Shown piece after piece: positions 19,993 to 28,818 of a DNA stretch of 64,000 nucleotides. The stretch is from contig SAQR01000001.1 in the NCBI GenBank assembly GCA_004020365.1, positions 226,088-290,087 on the forward strand, written 5' to 3'. The position numbers and the translations under genes were made by a program. The DNA is from Mesorhizobium sp. GTDB taxonomy: Bacteria > Pseudomonadota > Alphaproteobacteria > Rhizobiales > Rhizobiaceae. The first letter of the stretch is position 1. Each line of letters opens with the position of its first letter. The notes under the pieces are model-generated. The model did no database searches and was not told the origin of the DNA. It saw only the letters and a program-made list of their open reading frames with translations.

Positions 19993-20916
19993 TCATCGAA
20001 ACACCGGAACCGACCCTGACGCCGTTTGCCGGTCGCCTGCCTCTTTCAGTTTCTGGCCCAGTTCGGCAATGCGGCGTTCGCCCGCCGCAAGCGCTTCGGC
20101 AGAAGTGTGGACGGAATAATGACCGAGATGGAGCGGATGCGGATGCGGCACCGCCGAACCCAGGACGAAGACGGCGTCTTCGCCACCTGTTGCTTGCCCA
20201 CCTGTTGCTTGGAGGGAAATCGGCGCCTCGCCATTCTCGAAGATCGCCATCTCGCCCGCGCTGATCGTCGAGCCCGCATCGAGCGTTCCTTTGGCGAGCG
20301 CCAGCCAGCCTACGCTGTGGCCCGGCGGCGGCTCATAACTCCAGCTTTCACCGGGCCGCAAGGTCACCAGCAGATAGTTGATGCCGTCCGGCGCCGGCAC
20401 GGGGCTCCGGGCGTCTCCGTACTTGCCAACGATGATATGGGCAGGCCAGGCATAGGGAATGTCCCCGGTCTCGATATAGCGGCTTTCGGCGGGCCCGTTT
20501 TCCAGTTCGGGCGGCAGCGCCAGCCAGAGCTGAAACCCCTGCATGCGCGAGACATCTCCCGCCGTCATCTCCTTGCCGTGCCAGACGCCGCCGCCGGCGC
20601 GCATCCATTCGACGCTGCCATAGGCGATCTCGCCGGCACCGATGGCCGGATCATCATAGCGCATGTGACCCTCGGTGATGACTGTCACCGTGGCGACGCC
20701 GGAATGGGGATGGATCGGCATCCCGCCGCTTCTCTCCACGGCCTGAAGCATTGCCCGGTCCGCATCGAAGATATCGAGAAAGACGAATGGCTTCAGGGCC
20801 TGTCCGAGGTCGGCAGGACTCATCAGCCGGGTGATGAACCCTTCGCCGTGGCCGCGCGTCTGTTGCACGATGCGTCTTGGTATAAGTGACGCGTTTTTTA
20901 AAGCAGGATGAGCCAT
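19993..20916 (-). CDS. Pirin family protein
   Basis: A 307-residue bicupin of the pirin family, usually iron-binding and sometimes a quercetinase or a regulator partner. The N-terminal cupin shows GFLDHFG-like spacing in VFLDIFDADRA, then IHPHSGVATVTVITEGHMRY and GGGVWHGKEM. The C-terminal cupin follows around residue 200. ATG 20916 has AGGAG upstream. A 15-bp duplication at 20183-20212 doubles a QATGG pentapeptide. It is 17 bp downstream of doxX on the same strand, and the pair is divergent from a LysR regulator that probably controls it. Confidence 0.9.
   Translation of the reverse strand: MAHPALKNASLIPRRIVQQTRGHGEGFITRLMSPADLGQALKPFVFLDIFDADRAMLQAVERSGGMPIHPHSGVATVTVITEGHMRYDDPAIGAGEIAYGSVEWMRAGGGVWHGKEMTAGDVSRMQGFQLWLALPPELENGPAESRYIETGDIPYAWPAHIIVGKYGDARSPVPAPDGINYLLVTLRPGESWSYEPPPGHSVGWLALAKGTLDAGSTISAGEMAIFENGEAPISLQATGGQATGGEDAVFVLGSAVPHPHPLHLGHYSVHTSAEALAAGERRIAELGQKLKEAGDRQTASGSVPVFR
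20183..20212 (-). repeat. 15-bp tandem duplication inside the pirin gene
   Basis: The unit CCACCTGTTGCTTG(C/G) on the + strand occurs twice, adding a second QATGG pentapeptide in frame. Confidence 0.9.
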
Positions 20917-20933
20917 CAGAATTACTCCTGTTT

Positions 20934-21344
20934 TCAGATTTGTTTCAAACGGTTGAGCACGCCGGCGATGTCGGCCCGATGCAGCCAGGCGATCGCGCCG
21001 GTGATGACCATCAGCACAAGGGCCGGAACCGCGCTGCCGCCGATGACGAAGAGATGGCTGATCACGGCGCATGCCATGGTGACGGCGAGCAGAAGCCCGC
21101 CCAGTCCCGCGGTCGTCGGAATAAGCAGGCCGACGGCGCCGGCGACTTCCACGACGCCGGTGACGATCCGGAACCACTGACCGATGCCGATCTGCTCGTA
21201 AATGCCGACCATCATCGGCACGCCCGCAAGCTTCGCGCCGCCGGCCGCCAGGAATGTGGCAGCGGCGAGACCCCGCAGCACCCGGGCAGCGATCTTGACC
21301 TTTCCGGTCGGAACGGCCGCTGTCGTGAGTGAATTCGTGCTCAT
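20934..21344 (-). CDS. DoxX family membrane protein
   Basis: A 136-residue integral membrane protein with about four helices. RGLAAATFLAAGGAKLAGVPMMVGIYEQIGIGQWFRIVTGVVEVAGAVGLLIP is the DoxX signature region, with the final helices from LLLAVTMACAVISHL. DoxX/DoxD-like proteins are linked to redox or thiol metabolism in several bacteria, but function here is unproven. It is the first gene of a two-gene operon with pirin, divergent from lysR. Confidence 0.88.
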   Translation of the reverse strand: MSTNSLTTAAVPTGKVKIAARVLRGLAAATFLAAGGAKLAGVPMMVGIYEQIGIGQWFRIVTGVVEVAGAVGLLIPTTAGLGGLLLAVTMACAVISHLFVIGGSAVPALVLMVITGAIAWLHRADIAGVLNRLKQI

Positions 21345-21520
21345 TCGATTGTCTTCCTTCTTGATCAGGACCGCGTCATGCGGCCAGCTTTCGATTTCAA
21401 CGGTGACGGCTTCCAGGGCCTCCGAACGGATGGTAGTCAGTCGAGAGACATGTTAGCGTTCCAAAATTCGCCCTACTAGGCGCAAGAAGCCGGTTTCTGA
21501 GTTGCTAAGATAGGAACGCC

Positions 21521-22408
21521 ATGGATCTGGAAGATTTGCGGACCTTCGTAGAGGTGGCGGACGCGGGTGGCGTCGCCCCCGGGGCGCGCCGGTTGGGGCT
21601 GTCCAAGTCGATCGTCAGCCGGCGTCTGACCCGGCTGGAAGAAGCGATTGGCGCCCAACTGCTTTCCCGCACCACGCGCGGCTCAGCTCTAACTGAAGCC
21701 GGCGCAGCCTTCCGGGAACACGCCATGCGCGTCATCGCCGAATTGGAAGCCGCACAGGAGACACTTTCGCCGGAAGGCGAGGTGCGCGGCTTGCTGCGCA
21801 TCGCCGCGCCTCTGTCATTCGGCATAACAAGGCTGCCCCCGATATTTGCCGAGCTCGCGCGCCGTCACCCCTTGCTGCATCTCGACACGTCCTACAGCGA
21901 TCGCTTCGTCGACCTCGTCGGTGAAGGGTTCGATTGCGCCATACGGCTCGGGATGCTTCGCGATTCAAGCCTCATCACCCGGCGGATCCGCGCATTCCGG
22001 GGGCGACTCGTTGCCAGCCCTGCCTATATCGCAGCCCACGGCACGCCGCAGACCTTGACGGACCTGGCGCATCATCAGGCCGTGACCAGGAAGGGTGAGG
22101 TCTGGCCAATCCTGGATGGCGACAAAACCGTCACAGTGCGGCCGCGAGGACGCTTTACCGCCGATAACGGAGAGGCCGTGCTGGCTGCTGCCTTGGCGGG
22201 TGTGGGGATGGCCGCGCTGCCGGACTTTCTAACCGAAACGCATGTCGCAGCGGGCAGTCTCGTGCCGTTGCTGGAGAGATACACAACCCCTGAGCTCGGC
22301 ATGTTCGTCGTACGCCCGCCGGGGGCTTTCCCGTCCCGCAAGGTGCGGGTCCTGATCGACATCCTTCTCGAATATTTCGGCGAAGCGGCCGGTCGCAGAT
22401 CCGGCTGA
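21521..22408 (+). CDS. LysR-family transcriptional regulator
   Basis: A 295-residue LysR-type regulator. The N-terminal helix-turn-helix (MDLEDLRTFVEVADAGGVAPGARRLGLSKSIVSRRLTRLEEAIGAQLLSRTTR) is complete, and the effector domain runs from about residue 92. It is divergent from doxX-pirin across a 176-bp gap, the usual layout for control of that operon. Its 3' end converges on the importer ATPase gene with only ~10 bp between stops. No T-N11-A operator could be chosen confidently. Confidence 0.9.
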   Translation: MDLEDLRTFVEVADAGGVAPGARRLGLSKSIVSRRLTRLEEAIGAQLLSRTTRGSALTEAGAAFREHAMRVIAELEAAQETLSPEGEVRGLLRIAAPLSFGITRLPPIFAELARRHPLLHLDTSYSDRFVDLVGEGFDCAIRLGMLRDSSLITRRIRAFRGRLVASPAYIAAHGTPQTLTDLAHHQAVTRKGEVWPILDGDKTVTVRPRGRFTADNGEAVLAAALAGVGMAALPDFLTETHVAAGSLVPLLERYTTPELGMFVVRPPGAFPSRKVRVLIDILLEYFGEAAGRRSG

Positions 22409-22418
22409 GAGCGTTCAC

Positions 22419-23848
22419 CTATCGGCGATCTCGACTTTCGTGCCCGGCCAGGTTGATCGTTCTTGTAGAAACTCGTTCGGCCAACGCGCGGTCATGCGTG
22501 ACGAGAAGAATCCCAAGCCCGGTTTCGCGCACCGTCTGAATCAGAAAATCGATCACCTCCTTCTGGCTGACCGGGTCGAGGCGGGATGTAGCCTCGTCGG
22601 CAAACAGGAAGACCGGATCGAGAAGCAGCGCGCGCACGATCGCGAAGCGCTGCAACTCGCCTCCCGAAATCTGGCTCGGCAAGCGGTCGAGCAGGTTCTT
22701 GTGGAGACGAAGGCGCGTGAGCAGTTTCTCCACATCGCCCACTGCAGCCGGTGCAGCTTCGCAAGATCCCGCAAGCCCCTTCGTATTGTCTGGTGCGGCG
22801 GGAACGCTGCCGGCGGATCTTGGTAGAGCTTCTGAAATCGCAGCGGCGACACGTTTTTGCGCCGCTCAACGCTTCCCGTGTCCGGCTTAACGAGCCCGAG
22901 GAGGATGTTGCCGACCGTCGTCTTGCCGCAGCCGCTGGGACCTGTGACGGCGACGATCTCGCCCGCTCGCACTTCGACATCGAAATCCCTGAACAGGACA
23001 TGAGAGCCGAACGCTTTGGCGAGGAAGCGCCCCGCAAGCACGGCGTCGCCCGACGGCGCCTGCGCGCGCTGATCCCAGCTCTCCGGGTCGGCATCAAGCA
23101 GTGCTCGGCTGTAGGGATGGCTCGGTGCGCCAAGAACCAGTTCCGCCGGTCCAATGTCGACGAGCTGGCCTTCCAGCATGATCCCGACCATGCCCCCAAG
23201 CGCTCGAGCGACCGCTATGTCATGGGTGATCGTGAGCAGCAGCCGACCGGCTTCGACTTCCTGTTTCAGCCGGGTAACGACGCTGTCGCGCAGATCCGCG
23301 TCGAGCCCCTTGGTTGGCTCGTCTGCGATCAGAAGACCGCTGCCGGCGGCATGGGCGATGGCGATTGCGGCGCGCTGGCACATTCCGCCCGACATCTGAA
23401 AGGGATAGAGCGCGCCGGCATGGCCAAGTCCCACATCATCGAGGTTTGCCCGAGCCCGTGCGTTGCTCCGCGGCGCTGCTTGTCCCCCGACGAATCGGTG
23501 CACTTCGGCGACCTGCGGTCCGACTTGCATGGTCGGGTCGAGAGCGAGCCACGGTTCCTGGGGAAGGAGCGAGATTGCGCGACCCCAGCGTTTGCGCCGC
23601 TCTTCGGGCGAACTGGCGATGAGGTCGGCGCCATCAAGTCGGATCGTCCCAGAAGCAACCAGTTCCGGTGGTAAGGTTCCCATCACTGCCTGGGCTACGA
23701 GTGACTTTCCCGAGCCGCTTTCTCCAAGCAGCGTGAGCGGTTGGCCCGGTCGAAGCGAGAGGGAAATATTCCGGACAATGGGTGTGGCGCCGGAATGAAT
23801 GCTCAGCTCTGAAATGCGTAGCTCGCGGATATTTGCCGGGGCATTCAT
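22419..23848 (-). pseudogene. Fused double ATP-binding protein of a peptide/nickel-type ABC importer, frameshifted
   Basis: Two ATPase domains in one chain, as in DppD-DppF fusions. The first (from MNAPANIRELRI at ATG 23848) has Walker A GESGSGKS, signature MSGGMCQRAAIA and Walker B LLIADEPT. The second has Walker A GPSGCGKT, LYQDPPAAFPPH, then loses frame near DLAKLHRLQW. The correct sequence (GDVEKLLTRLRLHKNLL, then SQISGGELQRFAIV, VFLFADEAT) continues in another frame to 22419. A one-base loss between about 22738 and 22756 accounts for it. The whole importer would lack an intact second ATPase unless this is an assembly error. Confidence 0.85.
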
Positions 23849-24669
23849 CGGCTGTCTTTCTGCGCAATGAGTTGCAGGCCGAGGACGAGCAGGAAGATCA
23901 GGATCGGGGGAAGCAGGACATGCACCGGCGCTTCGGCATAGTAGGGGAGAAGCTCGACGATCATGCTGCCGAGTTCTGGCGTCGGCGGCTGCAGCCCGAC
24001 GCTGATGGCGCTCAGGGTGGAGATCGCGATGATCGCCGTGGCCATGGCGAAGGCCGCGAGCGTCGCAATCAAAGGCGCGATGCTCGGCAAGACATAGCTG
24101 CGCAGGATGTAGCCGGATCCGAAGCCGAGCAGTTTCGCTGCCTCTATATGTGGCTGCTTGAGGATCGTCGCGGTGGTTGTCCGCGTGATCCGGTAGAATT
24201 CCACCCACAGCGTCAGCGCCAGCCCGAAATAGAGGGGCCCGAAATTCCCAGGCGCAAAGGCGAGGAGCAGAAGAACGAGCATCAGCCCAGGGAGTGCCAG
24301 CACGATGTTCGCGAGAAGCTCGAGCGTCCACTCGAGCCAGCCACCGCGCCAAGCTGCCGCGAGCCCGAGGAGAACGCCTGGGATGGCGGCCGTCAACATG
24401 GTGAGGAACGCCATGCCGAACGACAGCCTGGCGCCGTGGGCGAGCCGCGCCAGAAGGCTGCGGCCGTAGTGATCGGCGCCCAGCAGGTATTCGCCGCCGA
24501 TCGGGGCAAGGCTGGCGCTGAAATCCTGCTTGGCCGGGTCTGCCTGCACCAGCCAGGGGCCGAGAACCGCAAAAGCGGCAAGGGCCAGGAGCAGTGCTGC
24601 GCCGATCACGCGAGTGACGGAAACCGGGCTTGGCCGCAATAGGGAAGGGGACGCGATTTCGGTGCTCAT
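23845..24669 (-). CDS. ABC transporter permease, DppC type
   Basis: A 274-residue permease starting MSTEIASPSLLRPS. It has one N-terminal helix, then GGEYLLGADHYGRSLLARL (the LGTDxxGRD-like motif) and an EAA loop (AAKLLGFGSGYILRSYVLPSIAPL). Its start overlaps the DppB stop (24666-24669) and its stop overlaps the ATPase start, so the three genes are translationally coupled. It forms the membrane pore with the DppB partner. Confidence 0.9.
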   Translation of the reverse strand: MSTEIASPSLLRPSPVSVTRVIGAALLLALAAFAVLGPWLVQADPAKQDFSASLAPIGGEYLLGADHYGRSLLARLAHGARLSFGMAFLTMLTAAIPGVLLGLAAAWRGGWLEWTLELLANIVLALPGLMLVLLLLAFAPGNFGPLYFGLALTLWVEFYRITRTTTATILKQPHIEAAKLLGFGSGYILRSYVLPSIAPLIATLAAFAMATAIIAISTLSAISVGLQPPTPELGSMIVELLPYYAEAPVHVLLPPILIFLLVLGLQLIAQKDSR

Positions 24670-25604
24670 TGCGTCCTCCTCAGGCGCGGGTCGAGCCAAG
24701 CCGACGCGGCCTCCACGGCAGCAGTGACGGCGACGAAAATCAGCCCCATGGCGAGCGCTGTGCCCTGCACCATGGGTATGTCGCGTTCGACGATCGCATG
24801 GACGAGGGCATGACCGATCCCCGGATAGGCGAAGATCGACTCCACCACGACCACGCCTTCGACGAGATAGATCGCCTGCAGGCCGAGATAGGAGACGACC
24901 GGGATCGCCGCATTGCGAAGTCCATGCCGCCACACGACCGCTGCCTCGGGCAATCCCTTGTGCCTGGCGAAGACAAAATACGGGGCCTTGACGACGGTGG
25001 CTATCGCGTCCCGCGTCACACGGCTTGACACGGCGGCGAGACCGAGCGCCAATGTCAGGGCGGGCAGGGCGAGGTCTCGCCATGTCCCAAAGCCCGCCGG
25101 CGGAAGCCAGCCCAGCCATATGGCAAAGACGAGCATCAGGATGAGACCGAGCACGAAAGGCGGCAGGGAGCGCAATATCACCGAGCCGGCGAGCCCTAGC
25201 CTGTCGGTCCATCCGTTCGGTTTGAGGCCGCAGAATACGCCGATGGTCGGGCCGATCAGCAGGGACAGCATGATAGCGGCGGCGGCGAGCCAGACCGAGG
25301 CCCCAAGCTGGACCTTCAGTTCATCCACGACAGGAGCGCCGGTGACGAGGGAATGGCCGAGATCGAATTGGACGAGGCTGGCGAGCCAGTCCAAGAACTG
25401 GACGGGCCATGCCCGGTCAAGGCCGAGTTCCAGCCGCACCTTGTCGGCGGCCTCTGCGATCCTGGCATCCGGCCCATAGCGCCCCGCGGCGATCCGCATC
25501 GCGGCGTCGCCCGGAAGAACCCGCATCAGGGCAAAGCACAATGCGCCGACGACCAAGGCAACGATGCCGGCCTGGGCGAGGCGCGCGAGAAGAAACTGTC
25601 TCAT
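24666..25604 (-). CDS. ABC transporter permease, DppB type
   Basis: A 312-residue permease with an N-terminal helix (MRQFLLARLAQAGIVALVVGALCF), LPPFVLGLILMLVFAIWLGWLP, an EAA loop (ARHKGLPEAAVVWRHGLRNAAIPVV) and the VESIFAYPGIGHALV segment. It lies 13 bp downstream of the substrate-binding gene and overlaps the DppC gene by 4 bp. It is more divergent from the other two DppB proteins in the window than they are from each other. Confidence 0.9.
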   Translation of the reverse strand: MRQFLLARLAQAGIVALVVGALCFALMRVLPGDAAMRIAAGRYGPDARIAEAADKVRLELGLDRAWPVQFLDWLASLVQFDLGHSLVTGAPVVDELKVQLGASVWLAAAAIMLSLLIGPTIGVFCGLKPNGWTDRLGLAGSVILRSLPPFVLGLILMLVFAIWLGWLPPAGFGTWRDLALPALTLALGLAAVSSRVTRDAIATVVKAPYFVFARHKGLPEAAVVWRHGLRNAAIPVVSYLGLQAIYLVEGVVVVESIFAYPGIGHALVHAIVERDIPMVQGTALAMGLIFVAVTAAVEAASAWLDPRLRRTQ

Positions 25605-25617
25605 TCGAACGCGACGT

Positions 25618-27135
25618 TCATTCAGCCCAGCGGACCGAGGCGAGGCCGTAGTTCACCTCGAACGGGTCGACTTGAACACCGGTGATCCGTTTATTGGCGA
25701 CGATCGCCAGCTCCGACCAGGTGACCGGAATGCTGGGCAGTTCTTCTTGCAGCATCTCGACTGCCCGCTTCTGAAGCGCCGCCCGCTCTCGCGGATCGCT
25801 GGTGGCGGCAAGTTTCTCGACCAGTGTCTGAAGCTCGTCATTGGACCAGCCCATGGCACCCCAATCGCTGCCACCTGGACGGTAATCCTCCAGCAAGGTT
25901 CCGATCGGATCGGGAACGATCGAATAGAGGCGGGAGATCAGGCCCATTTCCAGCGTGCCGTCCTGATGCCGGCTGGGGATCTCGGAGCTGTTGCCGACCG
26001 AGACCTTGACGTCGATGCCGACTTCCCTCAGCTGGGCCTGAAGCGCCGTGGCGATGGGCGGCAGTTCCGGCCAGCTCGCATAGGTGAGCAGCGTGACGCT
26101 GAAGCGCTTGCCGCCCTGCTGCAGAATGCCATCCGGTCCCGGCGTCCAGCCTGCCTCCGCAAGCAGCCGCTTTGCGGCATCGACATCGCGCGTCAGCGGC
26201 TTGAGGTCCGCCACGTGCCAGCCGGCGAGCGCCGGCGGAAACAGCTGCGTGGCGTTTAGATCGGCATTGCGCAAGATCACCTTGGTGATGCCCGCCCGAT
26301 CGATGGTGTAGCTGATCGCTTGCCGTTCCTTCACGTCGTCGAAGAATGGAGCAGCCGCATTCAGCTTGATGATGCGCGTTCTCGGGATAGTGGCGATGTG
26401 CACGTCGAGCTTCGGATTGCGCTTCAGCCGCTCGACGGAGACCGGCAGCATGGAAAACACGAGATCAGCCTCGCCGCTTTCGGCCATAAGGGCCCGAGTC
26501 TCGCCCTGGCCTACGGCGAGATAGCTGACCTCACTGATGCCGGGCTCGCCGCCCCACCAGTTATCCGCACCCTTGAGTTCGAGCTTCAGCGGCGGTGTCA
26601 GGCTCTTCACCTGATAGGGGCCGGAGCCGATGATGCGCGTGACCTTTCCGGAAGCGTCGTAGGATGCCGGGGCAAGGACGATGGTGCTGAAATTGACGAG
26701 ATAGGCCGGCACTGCCGCAAACGGCTTTTTTAGGCGGATGACGACATCCTGGCCATCGCTCGCGATTTCCGAGATGGGTAATTGGGTCAGGACGCCGACA
26801 CCCGCATGGGCGCGCTTGAGGCTCGCCGCTGCGGCGTCGGCCGTCACGGGCGTTGCGTCGTGGAAGATCGCATCCGTGCGGATTGTGAAACGCCAAGTCA
26901 AGCCGTCGTCGCTGACGGACCATTTTTGCGCCAATCCAGGCATCAGCTTGCCGGTCGCATTCGCGCTCACCAGTGTCTCGGCCACCTGCAACCGGCTGAA
27001 GACATAGCCCGATTGAGCCGGATCTACCCCGGCTATTTCCCACGGCCCGGCAACCCTAAGCATCCGCTCCTGTGCCATGCTCGACAGCGTCGACAAGGCG
27101 ATTGCCACGCAGGCAACAAAAAGTGCAACACGCAT
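25618..27135 (-). CDS. ABC transporter substrate-binding protein, family 5
   Basis: A 505-residue periplasmic solute receptor. The signal peptide (MRVALFVACVAIALSTLSSMA) is followed by MLRVAGPWEIAGVDPAQSG, the family-5 start, and the long two-lobe body including WRFTIRTDAIFHDATPVTADAA and AISYTIDRAGITKVIL. Peptides, nickel and many other ligands are known for this family, so ligand assignment is not possible. It is the first gene of a minus-strand operon, SBP-DppB-DppC-ATPase, whose promoter should lie in 27136-27450. Confidence 0.9.
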   Translation of the reverse strand: MRVALFVACVAIALSTLSSMAQERMLRVAGPWEIAGVDPAQSGYVFSRLQVAETLVSANATGKLMPGLAQKWSVSDDGLTWRFTIRTDAIFHDATPVTADAAAASLKRAHAGVGVLTQLPISEIASDGQDVVIRLKKPFAAVPAYLVNFSTIVLAPASYDASGKVTRIIGSGPYQVKSLTPPLKLELKGADNWWGGEPGISEVSYLAVGQGETRALMAESGEADLVFSMLPVSVERLKRNPKLDVHIATIPRTRIIKLNAAAPFFDDVKERQAISYTIDRAGITKVILRNADLNATQLFPPALAGWHVADLKPLTRDVDAAKRLLAEAGWTPGPDGILQQGGKRFSVTLLTYASWPELPPIATALQAQLREVGIDVKVSVGNSSEIPSRHQDGTLEMGLISRLYSIVPDPIGTLLEDYRPGGSDWGAMGWSNDELQTLVEKLAATSDPRERAALQKRAVEMLQEELPSIPVTWSELAIVANKRITGVQVDPFEVNYGLASVRWAE

Positions 27136-27501
27136 CCCAACCTCAAAATGTTATACCGTTACGAAGTCCATTGCCCATCACGCCAGAAAGGTCAACCTCC
27201 CAGTTGACAGGGGATGCGACATTCACATTGGAACTGCCTGAAGCCGGCTGATCGCAAGACACGCCATCGCTCCGATGCGTTTTCGCTCGATTATGAAGGC
27301 ACGTGGCCTCAAGGGCGTCGAATTGGTCGTGGTCCGACGATCATGCCGGTCTGGTGGCGGCGATCGGCGAGGTGACCCCGGAAGCGCCGCTTCTCAGAAG
27401 CTTCCGTCGCTGGTAAGCGTGCTTTTGGGATATGATATGGGAACTTCTTTTATCAGTCGGTCCAATGAAGCATAGGACCGACTAAGAAAAAGTATGACGG
27501 A
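27136..27501. other. Intergenic region left of the first dusA repeat
   Basis: About 366 bp between the importer's first gene and the dusA 5' fragment. It should hold the importer promoter (minus strand) and a promoter for the dusA start (plus strand). The only clear structure is a perfect inverted repeat at 27455-27483. No complete gene was recognised. Confidence 0.4.
27455..27483. other. Perfect 9-bp inverted repeat upstream of the dusA fragment
   Basis: AGTCGGTCC (27455-27463) and GGACCGACT (27475-27483) form a perfect stem with an 11-nt loop. Neither strand shows the T run of an intrinsic terminator after it. It lies 19 bp before the dusA ATG at 27502, so it could be an operator or leader structure. 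Confidence 0.7.
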
Positions 27502-27646
27502 ATGAACGACTTAAGCAGGAAGTTTGCCATCGCACCTATGACGGATTGGACGTCGTCGCGAAAAGCGACGTCTATTCAGTAACTTAAGGGACGTTATCTC
27601 CTCGAAGTTGTACTGCTGTCGTACTCGTCAGCAGCGCTTGGGCACA
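27502..27646 (+). repeat. dusA 5' fragment plus attachment-like repeat, copy 1
   Basis: ATG 27502 opens MNDLSRKFAIAPMTDWT, the start of tRNA-dihydrouridine synthase A, then runs into non-dusA sequence (SSRKATSIQ, stop at 27582). The following sequence TCGCGAAAAGC...AACTTAAGGG...TTGTACTGCTGTCGTACTCGTC recurs at 36445-36591 and in degraded form at 41551-41639. The 5' end of dusA is a known integration site for genomic islands, so this is read as the left attachment site of block A. The rest of dusA is not in the window. Confidence 0.75.
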
Positions 27647-27934
27647 GGGCTGACTCCCAGCCACTTCGTAGACCCTGGCAACCCGTTGCCCGGGCCGGAA
27701 ATGCTCTACTCCATCGCCCACGGCAAGTACCCGCCCGGCACCCTCCACGCCCAGAACCTTGGGATTGGGCGTTTCCGTCCAGGCCATGCCCTGGCGCACG
27801 CCGATGTCCATGAAGTTCACGCCCGCGGCGGCGACCTCGACCAGAACTTGTCCGCTCGTGGGAGCAGTTTCGGGGCGCTCGACGAATTCGAGCGCATCCG
27901 GTCCCCCGGTGCGGTTCATGACGACAGCTTTCAT
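27584..27934 (-). pseudogene. N-terminal fragment of a quinone oxidoreductase (MDR family)
   Basis: Residues 1-~92 match the start of zinc-independent NADPH:quinone oxidoreductases (MKAVVMNRTGGPDALEF, then VLVEVAAAGVNFMDIGVRQG, VLGVEGAGRVLAVGDGV and PGQRVARVYEVAG). The frame then enters the dusA attachment repeat and ends with ~20 unrelated residues. The NAD(P)-binding two thirds are missing. The break coincides with the edge of the repeat near 27646, so the gene was probably cut by the integration or deletion that formed this boundary. Its ATG overlaps the stop of the preceding hydrolase gene (ATGA). Confidence 0.85.
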
Positions 27935-28707
27935 CGCGATATCTCCCTGGCAGCATTCTCGATCAACCGCGCTACCGGTTCGGGGTTCGATACCATCACA
28001 ACGTGCGAAGCGTCCTTCATTGCGACCGTTTCGCGGGCGTGAGCCCGTTCAGCCATGTAGGCAGATGCACGCGGCGGGATGTTCTTGTCCGCATCGCCGT
28101 AGATGAACCAGCTTGGAATGTTCTTCCAGGCAGCCTTGGCCTGGGCTTCGTTGAGCGCGGCTTCAGTGATCGGCCGCTGCGTTGCGGCCATCAGTCTGGC
28201 TCGCGCTTCGGAAGCATCGGCGGCAAACTGATCGTGGAACTTGTCCTGCTGGATGTAGAGGTCCTTTCCGCCGCCTGACAGCGCGACAGGAGGAGCGAGT
28301 GTCGGACCCAGCGTGCTGCCTGGAAACTTTCCTGCAAGTTGCGCCGCGGTTTCACCCACCTCCGGCGCAAATGCGGCGACATAGACCAGAGCCTTCACGT
28401 TAGAATGACCATCGGCGGCATCGCTGATCACCGACCCGCCATAGGAATGGCCGACCAGAACGACCGGCGTTTCTATCGAGGAAAGCACATCGGCGACATA
28501 GTCTCCGTCACTTCTGACGCCTCGCAGCGGATTGGCTGCCGCCACTACGGGAAAGCCATCTTTCTCAAGAATCTCAGCGACACCGTTCCAACTCGAAGAG
28601 TCGGCGAAGGCGCCATGAACCAAGACGACGGTAGGTTTGCCGGACTGCGCGTGGGCGTTGCCCAACGAGGCCGCGATAATGGCCAGGCCTGCGAGCAAGA
28701 TTTTCAT
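27931..28707 (-). CDS. Secreted alpha/beta hydrolase
   Basis: A 258-residue alpha/beta-hydrolase with a signal peptide (MKILLAGLAIIAASLGNAHAQ). VVLVHGAFADSSSW forms the oxyanion loop, VLVGHSYGGSVIS carries the nucleophile Ser, WFIYGDADKNIPP the acid, and MKDASHVVMVSNP the catalytic His. It resembles esterase-like proteins in oxidative and xenobiotic response clusters. It is the last intact gene of block A's minus-strand operon at the left end. The substrate is unknown. Confidence 0.85.
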   Translation of the reverse strand: MKILLAGLAIIAASLGNAHAQSGKPTVVLVHGAFADSSSWNGVAEILEKDGFPVVAAANPLRGVRSDGDYVADVLSSIETPVVLVGHSYGGSVISDAADGHSNVKALVYVAAFAPEVGETAAQLAGKFPGSTLGPTLAPPVALSGGGKDLYIQQDKFHDQFAADASEARARLMAATQRPITEAALNEAQAKAAWKNIPSWFIYGDADKNIPPRASAYMAERAHARETVAMKDASHVVMVSNPEPVARLIENAAREISR

Positions 28708-28818
28708 CTGAACATCCTTTCGTTGTGGGGTGCGGTCTTCACTCTGCCGAGCGCAGGGCGAGGAGCGGGGTGCCGCAGACCCGACCTGTGTCCCCGGCGT
28801 TTTCCTGCGTGGACCGAG

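Noticed and set aside
23845-25212. Long upstream extension of the DppC-type permease
   Set aside because: The extra ~180 residues are the DppB gene read in another frame; ATG 24669 gives the proper start.
27502-27582. A 26-codon gene starting with dusA codons
   Set aside because: It is a truncated dusA start ending in element sequence, not a functional peptide gene.
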